Source: Diplonema japonicum
Taxonomy: Eukaryota > Euglenozoa > Diplonemea > Diplonemida > Diplonemidae
Assembly (NCBI GenBank): GCA_964019335.1
Contig: OZ025664.1
Span: 62,001 to 126,000 of the forward strand
Direction of reading: 5' to 3'
Length of the DNA: 64,000 nucleotides
Positions 40,732 to 51,264 of the stretch are shown piece by piece. The notes under the pieces are model-generated. The model saw nothing but the letters and a program-made list of their open reading frames with translations, did not search any database and had not been told where the DNA came from. The number at the start of each line of letters is the position of its first letter. The first letter of the stretch is position 1. A program made the translations under genes and the position numbers.

Positions 40732-42608
40732 ATGCAGGCGCAAATACAACCGCAGATCATTCTCCTGAGGGATGGTACCGACACCTCGCAGGGTGTGGCC
40801 CAGCTCATTGGAAATATCAACGCGTGCATGACCGTTGTGGACACGGTCAAGACCACCCTTGGGCCCCGTGGGCTGGACAAGCTCATCCAGACCAACAACC
40901 AGACCACCATCTCCAACGACGGCGCCACAGTGATGAAGTGCCTGGAGGTGGCGCACCCTGCTGCTAAGACGCTTGTGGAGATCGCCAAGTCGCAGGACGC
41001 TGAGGTGGGTGACGGTACCACCTCCGTTGTGGTGCTTGCGGGAGAGTTCCTGAGGGAGGCGAAACAGTTCGTGGAGGACGGCGTGCACCCGCAGATCATC
41101 ATCAGATCCTTCAGGCAGGCGTGCTCGTACGCCATGAAGGTGCTGAACAAAATTAGCGTTCCCCTTGGCGAGAAGGAGTCCGAGTATGAGGTGCTGAGAA
41201 AGTGCGCGCAGACGGCGCTTAACTCGAAACTGATCAACCACGAAAAGGGGTTCTTCGCAAAGATGGCTGTTGACGCAGTGCTCGGGCTTGGCGACAACAT
41301 GGACCTGGACATGATCGGCATGAAGAAGGTGCAGGGCGGGTCCATGACCGACTCCCTGCTTGTGGAGGGTGTCGCTTTCAAGAAGACCTTCAGCTACGCC
41401 GGGTTCGAGCAGCAGCCCAAGTCGCTCGAAGCACCGAAGGTCCTGATGCTCAATCTCGAGCTTGAGCTGAAATCCGAGAAGGACAATGCCGAGATCAGGG
41501 TGAAGAGCCCCGACCAGTACCAGGCCATCGTGGACGCGGAGTGGAAGATCATCTACGAGAAGCTCGAGAAGTGCGTAGAGTCGGGTGCCAAGGTGTGTAG
41601 GACATAAAGAGCACAACACAACACCACAGGTGATCCTGTCGAAGCTCCCCATCGGTGACCTTGCGACTCAGTACTTCGCCGACCGTCAGGTCTTCTGCGC
41701 CGGCCGTGTCCCCCAGGACGACCTCAAGCGGTATGCATGCAGTTGACATGACCACAGTAACCACACACAGCGTCGTGAAGTCGTGTGGTGGATGCATCCA
41801 GACCACAGTGCGCAACCTCACCCCTGAGGTGTTGGGCACCTGTGATAGGTTCGAGGAGAAACAGGTTGGTAACGAGAGGTACAACTTCTTCTACGGCGGG
41901 CCTGGCAAGAAGAGCGTGTCTGTGGTGCTCCGTGGCGGTGCCGAGCACTTCATCGACGAAGCAGAGAGGTCGCTGCACGACGCGCTCTGCATTGTGAAGC
42001 GTGCCAAGGCCAACACGACTGTAGTGGTATGCATTGCAAAATAAGCAACATAAAAATAATTCCCTGCAGGCGGGTGGTGGTGCCATCGAGATGGAGCTGA
42101 GCAAGGAGCTGAGGGAGTACGCGCGCAGCATCAAGGGGAAGCCGCAGATTATTGTGAACAGCTTTGCGAGGGCGCTGGAGGTGATCCCCCGTCAGGTATG
42201 AAGGGTGGGCATGCGTATATGTTACAGGTTGCCGACAACGCTGGGCTGGACTCCACAGACATCCTGAACAAGCTGCGCCAGTGCCACTACCAAGGTGGCA
42301 TCCCTGACAGCCACTGGTACGGTGTCGACATCCACAGTGACGACATCACCAACACCTTCGCCGCCAACGTGCTTGAGCCGGCCTCTGTCAAGAAGAACGC
42401 CATTCGCTCCGCCACCGAGGCCGCGTGCCTCATCCTCTCAATTGATGAGACCGTCACTAACCCGGAGTCCGAACAGGCCCAGGCCCAAGGCGGCAGACCC
42501 AGACCTGGTGCTGGCGGTCAGGGCAACATGATGTCCCAGGCAGGCATGAAGGGCATGATGAGCGGGATGAAGGGCCTCAAAACCATGAAGGGTCAGGCAG
42601 GCAAATAA
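40732..42608 (+). CDS. CCT7: Chaperonin CCT subunit eta (TCP-1 eta), five exons
   Basis: Exons 40732-41592, 41630-41730, 41771-42026, 42070-42195 and 42228-42608 (introns 37, 40, 43 and 32 nt) give 574 residues. Group II chaperonin signatures are [30 protein letters not shown], the ATPase motif GDGTTS and [12 protein letters not shown]. Subunit-specific eta blocks are [36 protein letters not shown] and GGTWYGVDI-like (here GVDIHSDDI). It forms part of the hexadecameric cytosolic TRiC complex that folds actin and tubulin. The exon joins restore the conserved [22 protein letters not shown] and PRQ|VADNAG blocks, which makes it a good internal control for the intron model. The C-terminal tail is Gly/Met-rich. 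Confidence 0.96.
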
Positions 42609-43271
42609 GCAAACCTAGAGGATGAAAAAAAAAAAAAAAAAAAAAAAATCTTTTTTTAATTTTTTATACCCTTGCCTTTTTTTATGTGCCACCTTTGCTT
42701 CGGTTTCCCTAGGTTTTTTTTTTGTTTGTTTTTGTTTTGTTTTACGAAGCAGGGAGAAAGAGAAAGAACCACGTTGTACAGAGACGGCCGTGATCACTTT
42801 TTTTTAGATTCAGTGGAGAAAAAAAAAAGAAGAAATGAGAGGCTGAACTACACACCCACGCAGCTCAATTTTTACAGTGTTCATTTTTCTTATTTTTCTT
42901 TTTCGTCTTCTGCCGTGCACAGCCTCGGAGCTGCCCCAACCCTGTTGAAGTTTAGTTTTTTTTTTTTTATCATCAGAATATAAAAGTTCTTTTTGCTTTC
43001 CCCCCATCTCTTTTACCACACACACACACACACACACAATGCACTTTTCACTTAGACTTTTACTCGATTACCTTTTTTTTTTTTCTCTTTTTATAGTTTC
43101 ATACCCCCACCCTCTTCTTTTACAGCACTTTCTTTTCCGCCCCCCCCCATACTTTTTTCCCTTTCTTTTATTTTTTTTACTTTGGTTCGCCATCTTTTTA
43201 TTTATGTCTTGATACCGCAAAAAAAAACCCCAAAAAACAGAATCTTTTTTGGTTTTTTTTTATCACCTCAA
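42609..43271. other. Low-complexity intergenic spacer
   Basis: It contains poly-A/T (42624-42660), pyrimidine-rich blocks, a short (CA)n microsatellite at about 43016-43038 and further poly-T runs. The frames here are low-complexity Phe/Lys strings. No gene is seen. Confidence 0.6.
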
Positions 43272-44169
43272 ATGCACGCTGCAACAGGCACCATCAAAGT
43301 GGCTATCGAAGGTGAGCAGCAGCAAGTATGAATCCTAGTAAAGAAAAAAAAAAGGAAAAAAAAAAAAAAAAAAAAAGGTGAGAAGGGTGCTGTGCCCAAA
43401 GACAAACGCTGACTTTCAAAAACAAGTTGCAAAATGGCTTGGGGAAGCAGGGACGGGGAAGTGCACTGTGAAGTACATCGACAACGAAGATGACGAGGTC
43501 ACAATGGGAAGTTCGGAGAAGGAGTGGGAAGAAGCCCTTGGGGTCTTCGGGATAATGGGCAGCACACCTAAGTTCAGCGTCGTCCCGTACGAAAAAGAAA
43601 GCTGCAACAACCTCCAGCACAGGGTACACATGTTGGAGGCAGAGGTGAGGGCTTTGAAGGAACTGCTCACATCGAACCTGTTCGACGACAAGATACCATG
43701 GGAGGCCATCCAGGCTAAGGTGGGGCCGAAACACATAAGTCTCATGAAGTACTTAATGCAATGTGAGGGCCCCCCACCGTTGAACCCGCCCCGTCCGTAT
43801 GCTACCCGCGAGCAGTTCGAAGCGTTCACACAGTACTTCCCCCTAGCCACGCTCTCTGAGGACCTTGATTTCCTCGTTGACAATAAGCTAGTTATTCCTG
43901 GTCTGTCGACGGAGCTTGCGGAGACACGGTTGCAGACAGCACCCGTCGGCAGCTTTGTGGTCCGGCCCTCCAGGAGGATGCCGCGGTCCATGGTAGTTAC
44001 CATCAAAGTAGATACTTATGTTTCGCACAGGATCGTCCATCTCAAAGAGTTTTTCGCCTCAGTCGCAAGCACCACCGCCCACCCCCATACTATGCGCGGA
44101 CTTGCAGAACACCTCCTCAGCACCGCCACCTTAGACGGTACCAACCTTGCAGCCATCGGTTATAAGTAA
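43272..44169 (+). CDS. PB1-domain protein with SH2-like C-terminal domain
   Basis: Exons 43272-43325 and 43378-44169 (52-nt intron beginning GTATGAATCC and containing poly-A) give 281 residues. Residues ~5-85 form a PB1-type domain: GTIKVAIEGE (basic strand), then VKYIDNEDDEVTM with the acidic OPCA-like motif and SEKEWEEAL. A coiled segment (~95-115) and a helical linker follow. Residues ~190-265 look like an SH2 fold: STELAETRL, then GSFVVRPS (position of FLVR, with the phosphotyrosine-binding Arg in VRPS at ~214), MVVTIKVDTYVSHRIVH and a C-terminal helix. The usual initial Trp is missing. If real, it would be an SH2-like module in a euglenozoan; the assignment is by eye and could also be a convergent beta-rich fold. 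The intron's acceptor (AAAAG) is the weakest of the set. Confidence 0.6.
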
Positions 44170-44695
44170 TACCCCCCCCCCCCCCCCATCAGTTCAGTTA
44201 CTCTTGCTTCTTTTTTCGAATGAAGGCTGTCTCCCTAACCGTCTCCCGTGCCACTTGTTGCTGGCATGTTGTTCACTTATAGTGGCAGTCCTTCTTTTTC
44301 TCCGCCCCTCCGCCCCGCTTTTTCTTTCTTTTTTTTCCCTCCTTTGTCTTCTGTCTTGCTTACCCTTTTAATTCTCCCATGTTTTACTTAAGTGGGTGCA
44401 TCGCTTTTGCCCCAACAGCTGGCATATCTGTAGTGATGTCTGATAAACTGAGCCAGTGGCCTGTGTTTGTTCAGCCCAATGGCTTTCGCAACAGTGGTCT
44501 GCGACTGGCTCAGTAGTTCGAAAGCAGGAAGCTGCATGAGGCTGCCGTCATAAGAGGGTACCTTGCTGCCTCTGTAAAGGTCAACATAGTGCTCAAGCTT
44601 CTGTTGCTCAGTTTTATGTCACCTGCACAGAGTGCCTTCCTCATAATTGCTTTTTCTATTTACTCAGTAACGCAGCTGCTAACCCTCACAGGATA
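44170..44695. other. Intergenic spacer with a small inverted repeat
   Basis: It holds a C-run after the stop, pyrimidine-rich sequence, and at 44448-44456/44505-44513 a perfect 9-bp inverted repeat (CTGAGCCAG/CTGGCTCAG) with a 48-nt loop; a 26-codon ATG frame (44436-44516) runs through it. The right end carries the acceptor AACCCTCACAG for the MFS gene. Confidence 0.45.
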
Positions 44696-45856
44696 ATGTC
44701 TCATGACCCGAAGACGTTTCTCAAGATCCTGCAGGCTGTTGTGTTCGTGGATCTCTTCAGTGTAGCACTGGTGGTCCCCTTGTTCTATCAGTATGCAACG
44801 AACGTAGGTGCCGATGCGAAGTCTTTCGGCATGCTAGGCAGTGTTTTCAGTGCTGCGCAGCTTGTGGGTTCCCCGTTCATGGGGTACGTGAGCGATAAGT
44901 ACGGAAGGAAGACAGCTCTACTTGTGAACTTCATAGGAGCCAGCGGTTCATATCTTGTAGTGCCTTTTGCCCAGTCATTCTGGGTGCTAGCACTGGCCAG
45001 GATCCCCGTCGGCATTGTGAAGCAGACAATGATGATAAGCTCGGCTTACGCAGCACAGCTTACCGAAGTCGGCACACGCTCGAAGGCAATAGCGGAGATG
45101 AAGAGCATGGTTGCCATGGCCTTTGTGATCGGCCCTACTGTGGGTGGTTACCTTGCTGCATATGACTTGAAGCTGCCTGCCATCATCGCCTCAGCACTGC
45201 TTGCCGCAGACTTCATGGTTGTAAAAATATTCCTCCCCGACATGGACAACACACTGCACGCTCCCAAAAGGGAAAAGAAGCCGTTTACGCGGCCTAGTGG
45301 CGTGCTCATCGGCGTGATTGCTACTGCCATCCTCCTCGAGATGGGGGAACGGTTGAACAGAAACTCCCTCCCCATCATCTTGAGGGACAACCTGCAGCTG
45401 GACACGAAGGCCATGGGGATGGTGTGGAGCTTCTCAGCAGCCATCAGTACATTGATGGGGCAGTACGGCGTGTCCTTCATCACCAGACGTCTGGGCGACC
45501 ATGCCACAGTGAAGTGGTGCATCCCTGTCGCCGCAGTGGCCGTCGGGGCTTGGTCGATGTTCCCTTCCCTGACCACGCTAGTGCTTGCATATGGAGTCTA
45601 TTTAGCTGCCAACTTTAGTAGTGAGACATGTCTTGTGTCCATCCTCACCCACGAGGTGGAAGAAGACCAGGTGGGCGCCACCCTTGGCATGCAGGACTCC
45701 TTGAATTCAGGCATTGGTGTCCTGGCTCCCATAACGGCCGCATACCTTACAACTTGGGACCCTTCCTACCCTGCTGCATTTGCCTGCCTGTTCTGCATGG
45801 CCGCAGTATTCCCTGCATATTTAAAACTACCCACGAGACACTTTAAAAAAGACTAG
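44696..45856 (+). CDS. Major facilitator superfamily transporter (DHA1/SLC22A18-like)
   Basis: The protein has 386 residues, no intron and 12 predicted TM segments. MFS motif A is visible between TM2 and TM3 as GYVSDKYGRKTAL (pattern G-x3-D-x-x-G-R-K). The second half has the related FITRRLGDHATVK. Other landmarks are FVDLFSVALVVPLF in TM1, VIGPTVGGYLA in TM5 (motif C-like GP..GG) and EVEEDQVGATLGMQDSLNSGIGVLAP near TM11. This is the drug:H+ antiporter-1/TetA/SLC22A18 group; substrate unknown, probably an organic cation or drug-like solute exchanged for protons (inference). Acceptor TCACAG lies 5 nt before the ATG. The next gene begins 80 nt after the stop. Confidence 0.88.
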   Translation: MSHDPKTFLKILQAVVFVDLFSVALVVPLFYQYATNVGADAKSFGMLGSVFSAAQLVGSPFMGYVSDKYGRKTALLVNFIGASGSYLVVPFAQSFWVLALARIPVGIVKQTMMISSAYAAQLTEVGTRSKAIAEMKSMVAMAFVIGPTVGGYLAAYDLKLPAIIASALLAADFMVVKIFLPDMDNTLHAPKREKKPFTRPSGVLIGVIATAILLEMGERLNRNSLPIILRDNLQLDTKAMGMVWSFSAAISTLMGQYGVSFITRRLGDHATVKWCIPVAAVAVGAWSMFPSLTTLVLAYGVYLAANFSSETCLVSILTHEVEEDQVGATLGMQDSLNSGIGVLAPITAAYLTTWDPSYPAAFACLFCMAAVFPAYLKLPTRHFKKD

Positions 45857-45936
45857 GTGATAGTCGGACATAACTATACCTTCAGTCATTGATAACAGTA
45901 GTGAAGGACACGATTACAACCCTCATCACAGGCAAT

Positions 45937-47258
45937 ATGGACCTGCCATTGGACATCAGCTATGGGAATGATGTGTTCAATAATCAAGCAGTACTAGGTG
46001 CACTGAGCAGTTTGCAGCAGAAGATAAAGAGACTTGAGCAGGAGCGTGACTACTACATGGACTCCGCAGAGAAGGCACGGCAGCACATCGAGTCCTTCAA
46101 GGCGGAGACGGAGCACCTTAGGGACCAGGAACGCAGTCAGCAAGCGGAGAAAGAAAGGCTACGAGAGGAAGACATGAGAAGATTGAAAGAGGACAGGCCC
46201 AGGATAGAGATGGAACTGCACCACGTGCATGACAAGGTGCTGCACACTGAGAGACTCCTCGAGGCAGAGAGAACAGAATTCACAAGCAAGTTTAGTGAAG
46301 TCACGAAAGCGAAGGAGAGGCTGCAAGAAGAAAACATCAAACTAACAACACGCCTCCAGCAGTTCGAGTTGCAGATTGCATCTGAGTCGAAGCTGCGACA
46401 GGAGACCTATGAAGAGAGGGAGAAAGCTCAGGGTAATATCGCCGATCTAATCAGCTTAAACGAATGCCTGTTTCAAAGGCTGCAAGAGGCGGAGAAGCCT
46501 GTGAGTGCAAACACAAAGAAGACAAAGCCTCAGAAAACCACCATGAGCAGGAGGTGCAGATCTAGCTCTGTCGGTATGCGTGCTTATTTAATGAGTACAT
46601 GAATAACAGGACATGACCGCCACACCATGAACAGCTCGAGGAGGGCAAAAGTGAGCCCAAAGAGAGGCCAGTCACCACAAAATTTCTCGCTTAACATCCA
46701 TGACAAGTTGAAGAAGATCAACCAGGGGGAGATCCCGTTTGTGCCTGCAGGCAAGGCAGTGTGGGGTGAAAGCTTTAACCAGATGGCACGAATCCAGAAC
46801 GGCCTAGACCTGAACCAAAAGGTATGCTAGTGTTGCGCTTCCAAACAAGCACAGGACCCACGCCGTACTACACCACCAAGGAGGATGGTCAAGGTGGAAC
46901 CCAGCCCTGCTGTGGAAGAGGTGTACACCAGGTTCGCACGGGAGTACGACTCTATCAACAAAAGATACGCAGAAGAGCTGGACAAGATGAGGACGATAGG
47001 GGAAGTTGACACCAGAGCCGTTGAGAGGATGAAGACCCTGGCAGAAGAGCTCCAATGCAAGGGCGAAGACATGAAGACCCTGTATGACCATGAGTGCAAG
47101 GTACAGGAGCAGCTCTCAGAAATCCACAGACCCCACATTAGGGGGCTGGACAAACGCACAAAGACTCTGGAGCTGTTTGAAGAGGTATGCCACGGGTGTT
47201 CAAATGTACAACACCACCAACACAGATGAAAAGGATACACGCCAGGGCCTCCTCTTAG
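45937..47258 (+). CDS. Coiled-coil protein, four exons (unknown; possibly cytoskeletal/flagellar)
   Basis: Exons 45937-46573, 46610-46821, 46855-47184 and 47226-47258 (introns 36, 33 and 41 nt, all GTATG) give 403 residues. After a short N-terminus, residues ~30-200 form a continuous Glu/Lys/Gln/Leu-rich coiled coil. A basic Ser/Arg/Lys/Pro stretch follows (~205-245), then INQGEIPFVPAGKAVWGESFNQMARIQ and a second helical region (~300-390) with REYDSINKRYAEELDKM. No enzymatic motif is seen. The architecture resembles axonemal or basal-body filament proteins, but no family is recognised. The start ATG lies 5 nt after the acceptor CCTCATCACAG; a longer upstream frame would need a TTG start. Confidence 0.72.
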
Positions 47259-47443
47259 ACTTAGATAGATAGTTACTTGTTAAGAGCGCATGATGCTTAC
47301 TCGTCGTAGGCACTTCGGCTCCCTATGCACATGTACTGCTACCTCCCATTAGACACCTGTCAGCAGGTGGTGTGATTATTTGTAAGTATATTATTAACGA
47401 GCGCTTTTTCTGTGCTACCATTACTGCCCAGAATACACAACAC

Positions 47444-47668
47444 ATGCCCAAGGTAAGCTCCAGACCCCCTGGCTCCACAGAGAGTTATTTTCAGGTCGGA
47501 AACAAGTCATACTACGCACCTCAGGAATGCACACAACTTGAGCTCTACCAGGATGATGTCTCTTACTACGTAAGCAGTAAGGGGTACAAGAAGGGGGCAT
47601 GTGCGGAACATGGCTTTGGGAGAAATACTGGTGGGCCTAATGCGCAGAAGACGCACTGGCTGCAATAA
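47444..47668 (+). CDS. Small hypothetical protein, 74 aa
   Basis: It is a compact intronless gene. A CATTACTGCCCAG acceptor ends 12 nt upstream of the ATG at 47444, and its stop is 53 nt before the next start codon, so the spacing supports a real mRNA. The product is Tyr/Ser/Gly-rich with the pieces ESYFQVGNKSYYAPQE and KGYKKGACAEHGFGRNTGG; it has no TM segment and two Cys. I cannot name a family. The even Tyr/Gly spacing suggests a small beta-rich structural protein such as a microtubule inner or axonemal protein, which is only a guess. Confidence 0.55.
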   Translation: MPKVSSRPPGSTESYFQVGNKSYYAPQECTQLELYQDDVSYYVSSKGYKKGACAEHGFGRNTGGPNAQKTHWLQ

Positions 47669-47721
47669 TGCTTACACGTAGTAGTAGTTAGTGATGGCTG
47701 CACACCAAAACACCACACAGG

Positions 47722-49735
47722 ATGGCGTACCGGCAATATGATCCGAGAGTGCAAGACGCCACGGGCATGGGTGCGGGCATGCACATGCAGATGTATATGG
47801 AGCAGGACCCTGGTATAGGATACAGTAGTCTGGACCTAAGATCGCGTTCTGAAATGGACACTGCTGTGCGGTCTAGTTCGTACTCATATGAAGAGAAGCG
47901 CATGTCGAGCTGCTTTACGGAACTTCTCAGTAAAGAAAACGTAATCAGAACTGGAATCACTTCGCTCGAATCCAAGTACAGAAACAGGCTATGGGTGCGG
48001 TCTTTGGCCGCTCCAGGACCCCGACGAAGGAAGTCCTCATCACCTCCAAGGAGGAGCCGGTCGCAGGGACACGACTCGTCGCAGCGCCAGCGCGAGAGGT
48101 CATCGTCAAGGACACGGAGCTACTCGGTAGGCGGGGAGGACGCACACCGCTCGTTACAGATGATTGTTGAGAAAAAGCAAGCACAGGAAAAGTACCTCCT
48201 CTCAAGATCGGAGAGACACGTGAGGGAATCAATCCTGCAGCACGAAATGGTGGAGAGGCAGACTTTTTCACACAAGCTGTCCGGCGAGCGGAGGAGGCTG
48301 AAGTCACAACGAAAAGCGCAGTCCAACACTGATCTACGCACAGGGCTGCCTGCCGCTGCAACCTCTGTGTACACTGGGCAGATAAACCCCAATGCTGTGG
48401 TCGACAGACTGCACAACACCCCCGTCGGAAATATCAGATCGCGCAAGGGTGACGACCGTAGGTCTGAACAGAGCATCAAGCATGAACTTGATAGGGTGAA
48501 GACAGTTGTAGTGAAACCTCCAGTAACACCCCAAGAGCAAGTGTATAGCCAGCCCTGGCAGACGCCTCTTAGTGAGACTCACGTACCTGAGCCGGAGAAG
48601 GACAGGATGGGAATGCCTGTGTTTGCAACCCAGCAACGGGGCGAAAGGTTGACTTATGGACAGCACATCAGCCCCAGCAGGTTTCCCGGCGTGGCAGCAT
48701 CCGGTGTTGCTGATAGGCACCCGCCACTGGTGTCACCTCTGCCAGCTGACCCTGTTCAAGAAAGGAACTGGGCGCACACACAAAGGGAGCAGGCACAACA
48801 GGATGCCATACTCCAGGATGCGATGGTGCAGCGACATAGGGACGCTGAGAGGTTACGACAAGAGCGTGAAGAAACCAGCGCATACAGAAACGTTGAAAGC
48901 GAAATGGAGCAGATGGAAAAAGAACACGCACAGAAGCAAGCTGCCTTGAAGATGGCAGAGCAGGTGAGAAGAGAAAGCCAAGAACGACATGAAAGGGCGG
49001 AACAAGAACGAAAACCCGCTGTTGAAAAAAGGACTTTAAATAGTTGGGCAGGCTTGAGTCAGCGAGAAGTGGAACGCAGCTTTGAGAGATTAAAGGAGTA
49101 CGAGATGGAAGAGGAGAGGAAACAGCAGAAGCAAGATTATTTTGAACGAGAAAAGGAAGAAGAGCGTAAAAGGTCAGAAGCAAAAGAACTTGAGCGAGCA
49201 CAAGAGCGAGAGAGGGAACTGGCAAGGGTAATGGAGATAAGCAACTGCAGTGGCCATGTGAGTACACGGAGAGGGGTGCACGAGGTGAGCCCCACAAGGA
49301 TCACTGACAGTCAGGCAGTCACACCTGGTAGGTCGCCCAGCTTAGCTTTGAGTGATGCTGCAGAAGAGCTGATGCAATTGCGAAACCAGTTCGAGCAGGA
49401 CAGGCTTGCCATGCAGCAAACTATGGACGACCTCAAGCTAGAGCGGGAGATCCTACGTGACAGGGAATGTACCAGGATGCAGGTTGTCCACATGCAAGGC
49501 CTGCAACTCTGCGAGAACGCTGAACAAGAGGTATGCCATGTGCAACGACACAGAACACCGACAGATGCGTGCCATGGTGCAGCAAACAGAGGCCATGTAC
49601 CGCAATCTCATATCGCCCCCCATGCTGGCAAGGCCGACAAGACCTGCCTCTTCACCCTTGCTTACACGCATGCTTCTTGCCGCGTGGTTCGTAGCAGTGC
49701 TCGCTGTGCTGATTGCATGCTACACTTCCCAATAG
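47722..49735 (+). CDS. Long Arg/Glu-rich coiled-coil protein with C-terminal membrane anchor
   Basis: Exons 47722-49530 and 49565-49735 (34-nt GTATG intron) give 659 residues. The N-terminal part is Ser/Arg-rich with PPRRSRSQ and RERSSSRTRSYS (RS-like, probably phosphorylated). The middle is low-complexity, and residues ~340-500 form a long Glu/Arg/Gln coiled coil (many RxxE/EExR). A second short coil (~545-600) leads into the exon 2 tail. Exon 2 ends with a hydrophobic span MLLAAWFVAVLAVLIACY just before the stop, i.e. a tail anchor. Without splicing the open frame reads through into the following kelch gene as one 1,113-codon frame; the tail anchor, stop, acceptor and new ATG argue for two genes. 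The likely role is tethering at an organelle or basal body (inference). Confidence 0.75.
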
Positions 49736-49797
49736 AATGTTGTACAACTTCCATCTGCTGCCTTTGTCGTGTTGACTCAGTTATCACACAGGTGAAC

Positions 49798-51264
49798 ATG
49801 GATCCCGAAGGTGCCCTGGAAGTGGAAGTGGAGGTGGAGGTGGAGGAGGTTGTTGGAGACAGCTTCGTGTCTGTGGAAGCGGAGGTAGCATCGGTGCCTG
49901 AAGCCAGCCGACCTGGCGAGGAGAGTGACGAGGATGGAGAGAAGAAAGCAGAGTGGAACAGCAGAGCAACACCTACGTGCTACAAGTGGCACCAACTTGA
50001 CCCTGGGGAAGGGCCCGCCACACGGGGGCGGCACACGGTGGGCATCGATACCGTGAGAGGTGTGCTTGTGATGTTCGGGGGACAGAATTATGATTTAAGA
50101 AGGAAATACAACGACATTGCGAAGTTCGACCTCAACACCGACAGATGGCACTCCGTGAGCGAGCACGATGCAGAGAACAACGTGCCCTGCCCCCGTTCCT
50201 CCCACGCCAGCATTGCAACTAAAGATGCTCTCTACATCTTCGGTGGTGCAACAGGCAAGTCCTTCATGGCATCCCCTGGGTGTTGTAAAGATGCTTCCAC
50301 CTGGCGCTACTCTTTTACCGACGGATCATGGCAGAAGGTTGAGGCCAAGGGTCTGGACGCCGTGTCATCGAGGTACGGCCACACGACAGTGCTCACCCCA
50401 GGTGATGTGGTGTATTTATTCGGCGGGATGACCGACTCGGGGTGTGACTGGAACACCTTCAGGATCGATCTTGTGAACAAGACCGTTGAGCGTCTGGAAT
50501 GCTCCTTCGTGGGCTCTGCGGGTGACGTATGCGGGCCCTTCCCTAACTCCGCGTCCCTGTGCAGCGACACGTGGACACACCCGGTTCTGGATGACGGCAA
50601 GAAGAGAAGCGCACAACAAGTACGGGATTGCGTACGGGGGTTCGGACACACTGCAATATACAACCCCTTCACTGACTCCATGTACGTGCTGGGAGGGACT
50701 GTAGATGGGAGAAACTATCATTCAACTTTCCTAAGGCTGGACCTGAAAACCCGCCGCTGGATGTTAGAGGAGTCCCTGAACAAGCCGCCTGAAGGGCGCT
50801 ATGTGCACTGCGCGTCTTTCGACGAAAACAGAAACGCGATGTACGTCTTCGGGGGGTACTGCGGGACGTACAGAAACGACGTTCATGAGTACGATTTCAA
50901 CACAAAGAAATGGGCGGAGATCAAGCCACACCCATCGTCCCCAGAAGGCCCGTGCCTGAGGTCTGGAGCCTGCTCTGTTGTGTGGAAAGACCATGTGTAC
51001 ATCTTCGGGGGGTGTGATGACAACAGGTATTTTTTTTCTTTTTTTTTTTGTTGCTTGTCCTAACGGAACCAATGCCTCAGGTATTACAACGATGTGTGGA
51101 AGCTACGGTTGTGGAATGACACGATAAGCTTGAAAGAGACGATGCTCGACTGGGTGGCCTGGCAGCAGGCAAAAGGTGACATGGATGTGATCGAAGCCTC
51201 ATCCCCCCTTGGGATCACTGACAGCTTGCGAAGAAGGAAGGAAGAGTTTGGGGTATGCCTGTGA
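49798..51264 (+). CDS. Kelch-repeat protein
   Basis: Exons 49798-51026 and 51081-51264 (54-nt intron, GTATTT...CCTCAG) give 470 residues. An acidic N-terminal tail (about 65 residues, many Glu/Val) precedes a six-bladed kelch propeller: GRHTVGIDTV..VLVMFGGQ, SSHASI..LYIFGGAT, YGHTTVL..VVYLFGGMT, FGHTAIY..MYVLGGTV, YVHCASF..MYVFGGYC and RSGACSV..VYIFGGCD, each with the double Gly and downstream Trp/Tyr. The exon junction rebuilds NRYYNDVWKL, closing the last blade. The C-terminal helix is short. Kelch propellers mediate protein contacts, often with actin, CUL3 or flagellar complexes; the partner is unknown. The leader carries TTATCACACAG 6 nt before the ATG. Confidence 0.88.

Noticed and set aside
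40648-41652. 334-codon minus-strand open frame
   Set aside because: It is antisense to CCT7, with low-information His/Leu/Val-rich translation.
44505-44530. tRNA T-arm-like GTTCGAA sequence
   Set aside because: No matching acceptor, D or anticodon stems can be drawn around it. The other GTTCGAA occurrences (near 40588 and 63085) also fail.
47722-51063. One 1,113-codon plus-strand protein
   Set aside because: The frame joins two genes. A GTATG intron followed by a tail anchor and stop ends the first, and a new acceptor plus ATG starts the kelch gene. The bridging residues are a Cys/His-rich nonsense stretch.
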